NCBI GenBank assembly: GCA_021851065.1
Contig: JAJZJQ010000008.1
Location: forward strand, 1-55,690
Direction: 5' to 3'
DNA length: 55,690 nucleotides
DNA from: Microcaldota archaeon
GTDB taxonomy: Archaea > Micrarchaeota > Micrarchaeia > Micrarchaeales > CABMGC01
Below are positions 33,835-41,512 of the stretch, piece by piece. The notes beneath the pieces are model-generated. The model worked only from the letters and a program-made list of their open reading frames with translations. It ran no database searches and was not told where the DNA came from. How positions within the stretch are numbered: position 1 is the first letter of the stretch; the number at the start of each line of letters is the position of its first letter. The translations under genes were made by a program, and so were the position numbers.

Positions 33835-33950
33835 ATTATCCTTGAAATAGCTGCGCTGTAGTGGTTTTTAAATCAACGTATGGAAGTTCGTCAGAAGCCA
33901 AAATGATGGCCTGCCATGCTGCGAAAGCATAGGTCGGTGATATTTTATTG

Positions 33951-33978
33951 GATTAAAAAAAAGAAAAGGAAAAGAAAG
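33951..33978 (-). terminator. Poly-T terminator after the repeat-protein gene
   Basis: On the minus strand, T-rich runs (CTTTCTTTTCC, then TTTTCTTTTTTTTT) begin about 10 bases after the stop at 33988. Archaeal RNA polymerase terminates at such T tracts without a hairpin. Confidence 0.6.
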
Positions 33979-33987
33979 ATAGAAGGA

Positions 33988-34227
33988 TTATCTCCTCCTC
34001 CTTGACATCCTGCCTCTCCTGTTCATCTTCGTCCTTGCTACATACCCGCTCTTGTCTATGAAGTACAGGTAACCTTCCTCTCTCCTCACTTTCTCGCTTG
34101 TTACCTTGCCCTTTCTCCCTCTCGGGTTGTTCTTCATAGGCGTTTTCCAGACGTACCCATCCTTACCTAGGAAATAAAGATAGCCGTCCTCTCTGTCCAC
34201 TTTCTCTTCGCCAATTCTTTCGGCCAT
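33988..34227 (-). CDS. Small basic two-repeat protein (79 aa)
   Basis: The protein contains two tandem copies of a unit of about 26 residues: EEKVDREDGYLYFLGKDGYV, then SEKVRREEGYLYFIDKSGYV, with basic linkers and a final RRGRMSRRRR tail. The aromatic-rich GYLYF pattern suggests a small beta-hairpin repeat, and the high charge suggests nucleic-acid or chromatin binding (inference). A TATA box TATAAAAAGC lies about 33 bases before the ATG at 34227, which makes this start, and not the ATGs at 34251 or 34269 that overlap the TATA box, the likely one. A T-rich terminator follows. Similar short proteins occur in other archaea, without known function. Confidence 0.7.
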   Translation of the reverse strand: MAERIGEEKVDREDGYLYFLGKDGYVWKTPMKNNPRGRKGKVTSEKVRREEGYLYFIDKSGYVARTKMNRRGRMSRRRR

Positions 34228-34387
34228 TAAATCACGATAGTAGTTCGACATAAAGCTTTTTATAGCCATCGTCGTATTGCCGAGGATAAAGCTATACGCG
34301 AACGCGCGAAGGGGACTGCGATTAGCAAGCCGCAACCGCCCTAACAATTCTTAAATATTTGCTAAGAGTATTAAAGTAGGCGATCGT

Positions 34388-35122
34388 GTGATAGAGATAA
34401 AACTGTTCAAGGAGTGCAACCTGAAAGGCTACAGCCTCATAGACGCGTTCCCAGGCGTAGGGCTCGTAGGGCCGATGGCAGGCAGCTACATAATAGAGAA
34501 GCTGGGAATGACGTACATAGGCTACATAGACAGCGATTCATTCCCGCCAATAGCCGCAATACACGGCGGCACGCCCATATTCCCAGCAAGAATCTACAAG
34601 GACGACAAGTACAAGCTTGTAGTGGTAATGTCGGAGTTTATCATACCGTCAACATCCATCTACCAGCTCTCGCGCGAGCTTCTCGAGTTCGTCAGGAAGT
34701 ACGGCATATCGAAGGTAATGTCGATAAGCGGCATGCCGTCTAACAAGCCTGGCGACACCACTTTCGTGACGTCTCCAAATCCAGCCACAATAAAGAAGGC
34801 ATCAAAGGCAGGCCTAAAGACCATAAGCGAGGGCGTCGTAGCCGGCGTCGGCGCAGTGCTCATGATAAATTCCATGCAGTACAACGTAGAGTCAATGAAT
34901 ATCCTGGTAGAAGTAAACCCGCAGATAATGGATCCAAAATATGCAGAGAATGCCCTTATAGGCTTAAACAAGATAATAGACATAAATATAGACTTAAAGG
35001 ATCTTGACGAGGAGGCGAAGAGGGTGGAAGCCAAGATAAGGGACACTCTCAAGAAGATGAAGGAGAGTCCAGAGCACTATGAGAATGCAGCAGAGGCTAC
35101 TGGCCCATCAATGTACGCATAG
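34388..35122 (+). CDS. PAC2-family protein (proteasome assembly chaperone-like)
   Basis: The 244-residue protein shows PAC2 family features: LIDAFPGVGLVGPMAGSYIIEKLGM at the start, FPPIAAIHGGTPIFPARIY, VVVMSEFIIPS, and ISISGMPSNKPGDTTFVTSP. In eukaryotes PAC2 helps assemble the proteasome; archaeal members form trimers related to PbaA/PbaB with uncertain roles, some acting as ATP-independent chaperones. The C-terminal 35 residues form a charged coiled coil (LKDLDEEAKRVEAKIRDTLKKM). It starts with GTG at 34388. No proteasome genes are near. Confidence 0.85.
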   Translation: MIEIKLFKECNLKGYSLIDAFPGVGLVGPMAGSYIIEKLGMTYIGYIDSDSFPPIAAIHGGTPIFPARIYKDDKYKLVVVMSEFIIPSTSIYQLSRELLEFVRKYGISKVMSISGMPSNKPGDTTFVTSPNPATIKKASKAGLKTISEGVVAGVGAVLMINSMQYNVESMNILVEVNPQIMDPKYAENALIGLNKIIDINIDLKDLDEEAKRVEAKIRDTLKKMKESPEHYENAAEATGPSMYA

Positions 35123-35216
35123 TATTGCAACAACCTCCTTACCACCTGCATCAGGCATGCCATATTCCGGCATTCCCTATGCTTTTTTATGTGAGTGTGC
35201 AGAGAGTATAACGCGT

Positions 35217-35321
35217 GCAGGGGTGGCAGAGCCTGGAATGGCCCACTCGGCCACGGAAAATGCGCAGGACTTAAGATCCTGTGGCCTAGAGCCTTCGAGA
35301 GTTCAAATCTCTCCCCCTGCA
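35217..35321 (+). tRNA. tRNA-Leu (anticodon TAA) with enlarged D-loop
   Basis: Acceptor GCAGGGG/CCCCTGC, anticodon arm CAGGA-CTTAAGA-TCCTG, a long variable arm with GGC/GCC stem, T-arm GAGAG-TTCAAAT-CTCTC and discriminator A are all normal for tRNA-Leu. The D-arm GCA/TGC (35226-35228/35261-35263) encloses a 32-base loop in place of about 12-13. The extra 20 bases (about 35237-35256) hold a TGGCC-CACTC-GGCCA hairpin and are bounded by GGAA repeats. They are either a mini-intron or an extra helix. No CCA is encoded. Confidence 0.88.
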
Positions 35322-35389
35322 ATTGCTACAAAAGGCCGCTGCTTTCAGGGTGTAATGCTTTTTAATTTTCCTTTCCATTATTGCTAGGT

Positions 35390-36541
35390 ATGATGGCTGG
35401 CAGACCACAAATAAATCTGGGACTTGAGGGCGTTTATTTCGATGAAAGCAGGATATGCAAGGTAGACGGCCAGAAGGGAGAGCTGTATTACATGGGCTAT
35501 CCCATAGCTGAACTCGCGGCGAGATCCACCTACGAGGAGGTGTGTTACCTTCTGCTATATGGCAAGCTCCCCAAAAGGACCGAACTGGGCGCATTCACAT
35601 CGCAGCTAAGGGAATCAAGGCAGATACCTGAAGGCCTGCTTTCGCTGATAAGGTCAATGGCAAAGAAAGCCCATCCTATGGATACCCTAAGGACCGCCAT
35701 ATCTGCTCTGCCTGCTTATGACAAGGAGGCTTATGACAATTCGACTGCTGCAAACCTCAGGAAGAGCGCAAGGCTAATCTCACAAACCGCAAGCATAACC
35801 GCGGCGATAGGCAGGCTCAGGCAGAACAAGGTATACGTAACTCCTGACAATACCCTGGGCCACGCGGAGAATTTCCTCTACATGCTAAACGGATCAAGGC
35901 CTAGCCCAAAAGAGGCCAGGATAATGGATACCATGATGATGCTGCACGCAGAGCACAGTTCAAATGCATCCACATTCACCACAATAGCCGCAGGATCAAC
36001 GCTTAGCGACATGTATGCCGCGGTTACTGCAGGGATAGCCGCACTAAAAGGTCCTCTTCATGGCGGGGCAGACGAGGCTGCGCTGCGCATGGTACGCGCA
36101 ATAGGCGATCCTGGGAATGCAGAGCGGTACATAGACCAGGCTATTGCAAAAAAGCAGCGCATAATGGGATTCGGGCACAGGATATACAAGACTTACGATC
36201 CGAGGGCGAAGATAATCCGCTCCTACCTGCTTGAACTGCATAACACCTCTTCCAAAGAAGTGCGCAGGCTCACCGGCATAGCGTTGAAGGTAGAGGAGCT
36301 TATGGTCAGCAAGCTAGGGAAGCAGAAAGGCATATGGCCAAATGTGGATTTCTTCTCAGGCCCGGTATATGTGGCCGCAGGCATACCTGCGGATCTCTTC
36401 ACCCCGCTGTTCGCAGCTAGCAGGGTGGTAGGATGGTGCTCACACATGATGGAGTACTGGCGGAGCAACAGGCTGATAAGGCCTCTCGATTACTATACCG
36501 GCAGACTTAACATGAGATATGTGCCGATCTCAAAAAGATGA
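35390..36541 (+). CDS. gltA: Citrate synthase
   Basis: The enzyme condenses acetyl-CoA (or a related acyl-CoA) with oxaloacetate. The 383-residue short archaeal/2-methylcitrate-type protein has YMGYPIAELA, the His motif MMMLHAEHSSNASTFTTI, LKGPLHGGADEAA, GFGHRIYKTYDPRA with the catalytic His/Asp region, and NVDFFSGPVY. Two ATGs (35390, 35393) are equally good; a TTTTTAATTTTC box about 25-30 bases upstream suggests a leaderless transcript. It faces the PrpD/ComA-like/IDH/Mqo operon with convergent stops, so the two units supply consecutive steps from opposite strands. Short-type enzymes often also use propionyl-CoA, and the PrpD neighbour keeps a methylcitrate role open. Confidence 0.93.
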   Translation: MMAGRPQINLGLEGVYFDESRICKVDGQKGELYYMGYPIAELAARSTYEEVCYLLLYGKLPKRTELGAFTSQLRESRQIPEGLLSLIRSMAKKAHPMDTLRTAISALPAYDKEAYDNSTAANLRKSARLISQTASITAAIGRLRQNKVYVTPDNTLGHAENFLYMLNGSRPSPKEARIMDTMMMLHAEHSSNASTFTTIAAGSTLSDMYAAVTAGIAALKGPLHGGADEAALRMVRAIGDPGNAERYIDQAIAKKQRIMGFGHRIYKTYDPRAKIIRSYLLELHNTSSKEVRRLTGIALKVEELMVSKLGKQKGIWPNVDFFSGPVYVAAGIPADLFTPLFAASRVVGWCSHMMEYWRSNRLIRPLDYYTGRLNMRYVPISKR

Positions 36542-36584
36542 ATGCCAATAAGCCATGAAACTCCGTGGCTGTTAGCACATCCAT

Positions 36585-37919
36585 TCACGCATTTATCCTT
36601 CCAAGCTCCCTGGTATACCGTTCCCTATAGAAGTCCTCCCCCAGGTAGTCCGTTATGTATAGCGCATCCTTGAGTGCATTGCCAAGGCATGATGATGCCC
36701 CTGGCGAGGGGGTTATTGTGAATATCGCTCCATCCTGCTTTATCTTTCCAGCACCAAGAACAAGGGATCTTCTGTTCTCATCAACTATCTGTGGCCTTAT
36801 GCCTCCAAGATCCCCTTCTTTTTTAAGGTCCGCATATCTCAGCCTCGGCACTATCCTTGCAGCCTCCTTCTTCAGGAATTCGTATCTTCCCAAGCCAGGT
36901 ATCTCGTACTCTATGTTCCTTGCGACTATCCTGCGTATGTCCTTGTTGAAAAGTATTTTCTCCAGGCTTATGAATGTGGGTATATCAAAGTCGAAGGTCT
37001 TCATGTAATCTACTATTGTGTCCATGTGCCTCTTCTCAAGCATCGGTGGCACAGTTACAGTAGGTCCGAATCTGGTTATGTGCGGGTTGGTTATGTCGGG
37101 ATCGCCATGCACTGCTGCGAAAGGTATGCCGCCTTTCTGTACACGGTAAACTTTTCCGTTAAGCACTCTTGGGGAGATATAGAAACTGCCTCCCACCGAC
37201 AGTACGGAGAGGTTCTTGTCTATTCCTATGGATTTAGCGAAGTACAGGCTGTAGCTTCCCGTGGCGAATACCACAAACCTTGCACGGTACTCGCCCTTTT
37301 CAGTATCTATCCTATATGTTCCTGCCTGCTTTCTCATGCCTTTTACCCTTGTGCCCAGCATCACGTCCACATCCTTGCCTTTCACGAGCTTTGCGTCTTG
37401 GGCGAAAAGGCGCGTCAGCCTCCCAAAGTCCATCATATAGCCTGTATCAGAAAGCAGGCCTGCGATAACCTCTCCCTTCTTCCTTCCTCTTACTATGTTG
37501 GGTTCAAGCCTGCCTATCTGTTTCCTATCTGCCATTTCAAGTCCAGGGAAAAGCTTCCTCAGGCCTGATTTATACGTTCTGCTGATTGCCTCTATCTCTT
37601 CCTCTCCTACTGCAAGCACCATCTTCTGGCACTCCTGTATTGTCTCTGCCCTGGTCCTGTTGTCTAGCATGCTGCAGTAGGCAACTACTCTCTGGGCATC
37701 CCTCTTCACCCTTCTGGATTCCTCAATCGAATAGTTGGTCTCTATGTCGCCGAAATGCAATGTTTGCGCATTGTTCTTGCTGTTGGAGTTAAGCGTCGCA
37801 AGGTCGCCGTACTTCTCTATAAGCAGCAGCTTCTTTATGCTCGTGAATCTGCTAAGCGTGTAAAGTAACGATGTACCGCTTATACCGCCTCCAACTATGA
37901 TGACATCGTACATTCCCAT
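36585..37919 (-). CDS. mqo: Malate:quinone oxidoreductase-like flavoprotein
   Basis: The 444-residue protein shows an FAD-binding VIIVGGGISGTSLLYTL, then Mqo family motifs: NAQTLHFGDIETNYS, LLSDTGYMMDFGRLTR, FVVFATGSYS, ITRFGPTVTVPP, LGGIRPQIVD and the C-terminal ITPSPGASSCLGNALKDA. Mqo oxidises malate to oxaloacetate and passes electrons to membrane quinone, as a peripheral membrane protein. It is the last gene of the operon and lies 16 bases after the isocitrate dehydrogenase stop. It would regenerate oxaloacetate for the convergent citrate synthase and feed the same quinone pool as the complex I encoded at 49619-55690. L-2-hydroxyglutarate oxidase is a related alternative, less likely given the motifs. 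Confidence 0.87.
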   Translation of the reverse strand: MGMYDVIIVGGGISGTSLLYTLSRFTSIKKLLLIEKYGDLATLNSNSKNNAQTLHFGDIETNYSIEESRRVKRDAQRVVAYCSMLDNRTRAETIQECQKMVLAVGEEEIEAISRTYKSGLRKLFPGLEMADRKQIGRLEPNIVRGRKKGEVIAGLLSDTGYMMDFGRLTRLFAQDAKLVKGKDVDVMLGTRVKGMRKQAGTYRIDTEKGEYRARFVVFATGSYSLYFAKSIGIDKNLSVLSVGGSFYISPRVLNGKVYRVQKGGIPFAAVHGDPDITNPHITRFGPTVTVPPMLEKRHMDTIVDYMKTFDFDIPTFISLEKILFNKDIRRIVARNIEYEIPGLGRYEFLKKEAARIVPRLRYADLKKEGDLGGIRPQIVDENRRSLVLGAGKIKQDGAIFTITPSPGASSCLGNALKDALYITDYLGEDFYRERYTRELGRINA

Positions 37920-37935
37920 TGCATCTACCTGCCCA

Positions 37936-38952
37936 TCATATGCAGCTGGCCACGTACTTTCCTACCTCGGAGCACCTGCTGCTGCCTCCCAGGTCGTGGG
38001 TCTTGACGCCCTTTTTCATAGCCATGTCCACTGCCTTATGTATTGCTCCGCCAGCCCTTTCGTATCCCATCCACTCATACATCATCTTCATGGCCATTAT
38101 CGTCCCGACGGGGTTGACTCTGTCCTGCCCGGCATACTTTGGCGCAGATCCATGTATCGGCTCGAACATGGCGTATCTGCTTCCTATGTTGGCCGAAGGG
38201 CTTGTGCCGATCCCTCCTACCACCATTGCAGCCTCATCAGACAATATGTCTCCGAAGAGGTTCTCTGTAACTATTACATCATAGTCCTGCGGGTTCTTGA
38301 TAAGCCACTGACTCATGGCGTCGATATGGGCATCGTCCACCTTAAATCCCCTATAACTTTTCCCGGCTTTTTCTATGGACTTCCTAAGCAGTTCGTTGGA
38401 TATCTTGAGTATGTTGCCCTTGTGCACTATGGTAACATGCTTCCTCCTCTTCTTGGCAAGTTCGAACGCAAACTTACCTATCCTCTCGCTGGCCTTTCTT
38501 GTTATGACCATAGCGCTAACTGCCGTATTTTTGTCCACCATGAAATCTATGCCGGAGTACATGCCTTCGGTGTTCTCCCTAACTATGACCAGGTCTATGT
38601 CATCTCTAAGGCCCCTTACACCAGGCATTGACCGCACCGGCCTCACATTGGCATACAGGTCAAACATCCTCCTTATCTTCACGGCAGCGCTGGTCTCAGA
38701 GCCCTTCCCCTCTGGCGTTGTCATTGGTCCTTTTATCGCGCAGTCGCTACTCTTCAGAAGCCTTACTGTCTGGGCAGGCAGATTCGTCCCATACTTTCTG
38801 ATGCAGTTTAGCCCCGCTTTTCCATCGGCAAGCTCCATGTCTATGCCAAACCTGCTGTTTACTGCATCTACTACTTCAAGCGCAGCCTGCGTGACCTCCG
38901 GACCTATCCCGTCTCCAGGAAGCACGGTTACTTTCCATACTCTGGCCTTCAT
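37936..38952 (-). CDS. Isocitrate/isopropylmalate dehydrogenase family protein, probable IDH
   Basis: This 338-residue beta-decarboxylating dehydrogenase shows VTVLPGDGIGPEVTQAAL, AIKGPMTTPEGKGSETSAAVKIRR (the Ser and Arg residues of the substrate site), DLYANVRPV, LVIVRENTEGMYSG, VHKGNILKISNEL, the metal site DYDVIVTENLFGDILSDEAA, and FEPIHGSAPKYAGQDRVNP. The T-P-E-G-K-G-S-E-T-S site fits isocitrate better than isopropylmalate, and HGSAPKYAG favours NAD, though the cofactor is not certain. The ATG at 38952 overlaps the ComA-like stop (ATGA) and has GGGAGGGAG before it. In context it would convert isocitrate to 2-oxoglutarate. Homoisocitrate dehydrogenase is the main alternative. Confidence 0.85.
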   Translation of the reverse strand: MKARVWKVTVLPGDGIGPEVTQAALEVVDAVNSRFGIDMELADGKAGLNCIRKYGTNLPAQTVRLLKSSDCAIKGPMTTPEGKGSETSAAVKIRRMFDLYANVRPVRSMPGVRGLRDDIDLVIVRENTEGMYSGIDFMVDKNTAVSAMVITRKASERIGKFAFELAKKRRKHVTIVHKGNILKISNELLRKSIEKAGKSYRGFKVDDAHIDAMSQWLIKNPQDYDVIVTENLFGDILSDEAAMVVGGIGTSPSANIGSRYAMFEPIHGSAPKYAGQDRVNPVGTIMAMKMMYEWMGYERAGGAIHKAVDMAMKKGVKTHDLGGSSRCSEVGKYVASCI

Positions 38953-39806
38953 CTCCCTCCCTTGTAGCCCACCTTCTTTCCCTTCCAGATGTTTGTGTCT
39001 CCCCATAGTTTAAGCCTCCATGCATTGAATTCTGTCACCTGGGTATGGTCTATGAACAGGTTGGCATCGCGTGAAACATTCAGCAGATACCACTTGAACA
39101 CCTCAGGATCCGCAGCCTCAAACATCCATCGTTCATAGCCGAACTCATCTATCAGCTTCATGATGACATCCTTTCTCCACTTCTCAGCAGGAAGATCCTC
39201 TGTGAGCCCTTCGGATTCAACCATTATTATCTCGGCTCCTGACTTTATGTGTGCTTTTGCCTCTTCCATGAATTCCTTGAGCGGTCTCATCTTGGTCTTG
39301 TAACCGGCAATGTGCGTCCCTGCTCCTGCCCCTATCATCATGGATATCTCGGGCTTGGGCTTCATCCCAAGCTCCCTTACCTTCCTCACCATGGCAAGCT
39401 TGTCCTGCAGACTTATCTGCACAAAACCACTGGATATCTCCACAACATCATAGTCCAGTTCCTTGCATTCCTCAAAATACCTGTCCACGGCTCTCTCTCC
39501 CTGTACCAGCACTCTCTCAACAAATCCTCCGGTGGACACGTAGACATCATGGTCATGGCACATCTTTATTATCTTGGCCACATGTGCCTTCTGCATCATC
39601 CTCATGGTGCCGCATGCAAACTTCATTCCGTCGAAGTATTCGCTCCACGTATCCAGCAGGTCACCTATGTATGTGAGCGTAGGCGATGCTGCATAATACG
39701 GCACCCTTACCTCTATGACACCTTTCTTTCTTGGCTTAGGGGGCAATACACCTATTTCCACGAATTCAAATGCCCTCTTTCCAACTATGCTTCTCTTTCC
39801 ATTCAT
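38949..39806 (-). CDS. ComA-like (phosphosulfolactate synthase family) protein
   Basis: The 285-residue TIM-barrel protein resembles phosphosulfolactate synthase: LPPKPRKKGVIEVRVPYY, GDLLDTWSEYFDGMKFACGT, VYVSTGGFVERVLVQG, the CKELDYDVVEISSGFVQI block, and a GAEIIMVESEGL strand. ComA adds sulfite to phosphoenolpyruvate in coenzyme M synthesis; relatives outside methanogens have unknown reactions. The start at 39806 has GGTGA, a perfect archaeal Shine-Dalgarno, 4 bases upstream, 5 bases after the PrpD stop; its stop overlaps the isocitrate dehydrogenase ATG. Sitting between a dehydratase and isocitrate dehydrogenase, it may act on the same intermediates, for example by adding water to cis-aconitate; that is my inference. 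Confidence 0.78.
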   Translation of the reverse strand: MNGKRSIVGKRAFEFVEIGVLPPKPRKKGVIEVRVPYYAASPTLTYIGDLLDTWSEYFDGMKFACGTMRMMQKAHVAKIIKMCHDHDVYVSTGGFVERVLVQGERAVDRYFEECKELDYDVVEISSGFVQISLQDKLAMVRKVRELGMKPKPEISMMIGAGAGTHIAGYKTKMRPLKEFMEEAKAHIKSGAEIIMVESEGLTEDLPAEKWRKDVIMKLIDEFGYERWMFEAADPEVFKWYLLNVSRDANLFIDHTQVTEFNAWRLKLWGDTNIWKGKKVGYKGGR

Positions 39807-39810
39807 ACTA

Positions 39811-41196
39811 TCACCTAAATCGCATAACACTGAACAACCTGCCAACATCTTCTATCTGTTCCAACCGCCACAGCATACCAAGAGCCTTCTCAATCCTGTC
39901 CGCATCCATGTATCTTCCTGCAAGCCTCCTGAACTTGCTCTTGACCTCCTCGTCGCTCATGGGGTTTTTCCAGTGGCCCTTCGGGTATATGATCTCTTTC
40001 TGCAGAAATCTTCCATCCCTGAGCTGCAATCCAACTGCTGCAGCATTTACTGTGCCGCCGCGGTTGAACATGGCCGTGTACCTTGGCACTTCCCTCACCA
40101 CAATCCTTCTCATAAATTCAAGTATCTTCCTGTCCCTGAACCTTCTTGGCATGAATGTGGCAGTATCAATCTTTCCATCCATAAGCGCTGCCGCTACTAT
40201 GTACGGCATGCTATGGTCTGCCGTTTCCTTTGTCATCGGATTCCACTTCTCCCTTCCGCTTCCTATGACTTTTACTGTGGCTTCCCCTGCACCTATCTCC
40301 ACTTTGCCTATCTGATTAATCGAACTTATCTCTTTCCTAAGCTTCAAGGCCGCGAATATTGCAGCCTGCGCCCTTGTCTCGGCAGGGAAATATTTTATGA
40401 GGTCCCTATTTATCCTAAATCCTCCTCCTTTGCCAAAATTCCTTGTGTCCAGCCTGAACTGTCCTGTTACCTGCTTAAATAATCCCATCTCGCCCTCGAA
40501 CACCGGCGAAGGGCCTGTCATCCCATTTCTTGCCAGCTCTGCGGCGAAGATCGCATTTCTCGCAACATTTGAGAATGCAACTCCCTTCCACATCGAGAGT
40601 TCCCCTGCTCGCAACTGCCTCATGACAATATGCGAGTTAAGCGCAATGTTTATAGCCTGCTCAGTCTTCTCATCAGGCAGCCCCATCATCCTGGATGCCG
40701 CCGCGCTCACGGACACAAGCCCGTATATGACATGGTCCCATCCTCTTTTCCACAAGTTTGCAGCATCTGCTAGCCTGGCCTGTATCTCGTATGCAATGAT
40801 GCATCCAAGTAGCGCATCCTTCCCTGATCTTCCTTCTGCCTGTGAAACTGCAAGTATTGGCATTATGTTATCGCTAGGATGAGAAAACTCCTTGGCATCG
40901 TAGGTATCATTATAGTCAAAGTACCTGGTCATGGTGCCGTTGACGAATGCTGCCATCTGCGGTTCAACTTTGATTCCTGTGCCAAGAATGGTTGCAGCCC
41001 TGGCTCCTTTCATATGCCTTACTGTATCCATCGCTATCTGCACAGGAAGTTCGCCAAAGGCCCCTATCCCACAGCCAATGGTGTCTGCAATGAGTCGTTT
41101 TGCATTGTCTACGGTGCGCTTGTCTAGATCAGAGTAGCGTACAGAACCCACATACCTGGCAATATCCCTAGCTATCATAATAGCCTCATTTATCAA
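39811..41196 (-). CDS. MmgE/PrpD-family dehydratase
   Basis: The 461-residue protein has the PrpD layout: an N-terminal helical domain with AKRLIADTIGCGIGAFGE, MAAFVNGTMTRYFDYNDTY, FSHPSDNIMPILAVSQAEG, YEIQARLADAANLWKRGWDH and a C-terminal alpha/beta lid with WNPMTKETADHSMPYIVAAAL. PrpD/MmgE enzymes dehydrate 2-methylcitrate without an iron-sulfur cluster, and some also take citrate. It is the first gene of the four-gene operon and would dehydrate the product of the convergent citrate synthase. No aconitase gene lies in the window, although it could be elsewhere in the genome. Cytosolic. Confidence 0.9.
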   Translation of the reverse strand: MINEAIMIARDIARYVGSVRYSDLDKRTVDNAKRLIADTIGCGIGAFGELPVQIAMDTVRHMKGARAATILGTGIKVEPQMAAFVNGTMTRYFDYNDTYDAKEFSHPSDNIMPILAVSQAEGRSGKDALLGCIIAYEIQARLADAANLWKRGWDHVIYGLVSVSAAASRMMGLPDEKTEQAINIALNSHIVMRQLRAGELSMWKGVAFSNVARNAIFAAELARNGMTGPSPVFEGEMGLFKQVTGQFRLDTRNFGKGGGFRINRDLIKYFPAETRAQAAIFAALKLRKEISSINQIGKVEIGAGEATVKVIGSGREKWNPMTKETADHSMPYIVAAALMDGKIDTATFMPRRFRDRKILEFMRRIVVREVPRYTAMFNRGGTVNAAAVGLQLRDGRFLQKEIIYPKGHWKNPMSDEEVKSKFRRLAGRYMDADRIEKALGMLWRLEQIEDVGRLFSVMRFR

Positions 41197-41512
41197 CTAA
41201 ACCTTCATCTTTTAATGCCTTGCGTGCCGCGGATTCACCCTGCGGTTACAATCAAATACTGCAGCTCATCGAGATAGGCCTGCACTACATGCCTAGTCTG
41301 TTGCATCCAAGCGGCAATCCTCTATGTTTGGCAGTAATCCACTGAACAAGCTACTGCTCAAACAAGACAATCAATCAGCAACAGCACCAATAGCCATAAA
41401 AATCTGAATAAATATAATGGGCTATTGTAAAGAGACATGCGGCACATTGAATACCTGCTCCATGTAATAATGCACGAACTCTTCTGGCGCGTCCGGGCAA
41501 AGTGATCCACAG
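41197..41512. other. Gene-free stretch of 316 bases
   Basis: I see no gene or structured RNA here. An AT-rich run AATAAATATAATGG (about 41408-41421) could serve the MFS gene at 41513, but it lies about 95 bases before that start. Promoter elements of the minus-strand operon should lie just above 41196; TTTAATGCC-like AT-rich sequence there is unremarkable. Confidence 0.3.

Noticed and set aside
37026-38631. Long plus-strand frames (180 and 244 codons)
   Set aside because: They are antisense shadows of the mqo and isocitrate dehydrogenase genes, whose family motifs are unmistakable.
38949-39806. Coenzyme M biosynthesis
   Set aside because: Although the protein resembles ComA, no comB, comC or methanogenesis gene is nearby, and the operon is citrate-cycle related.
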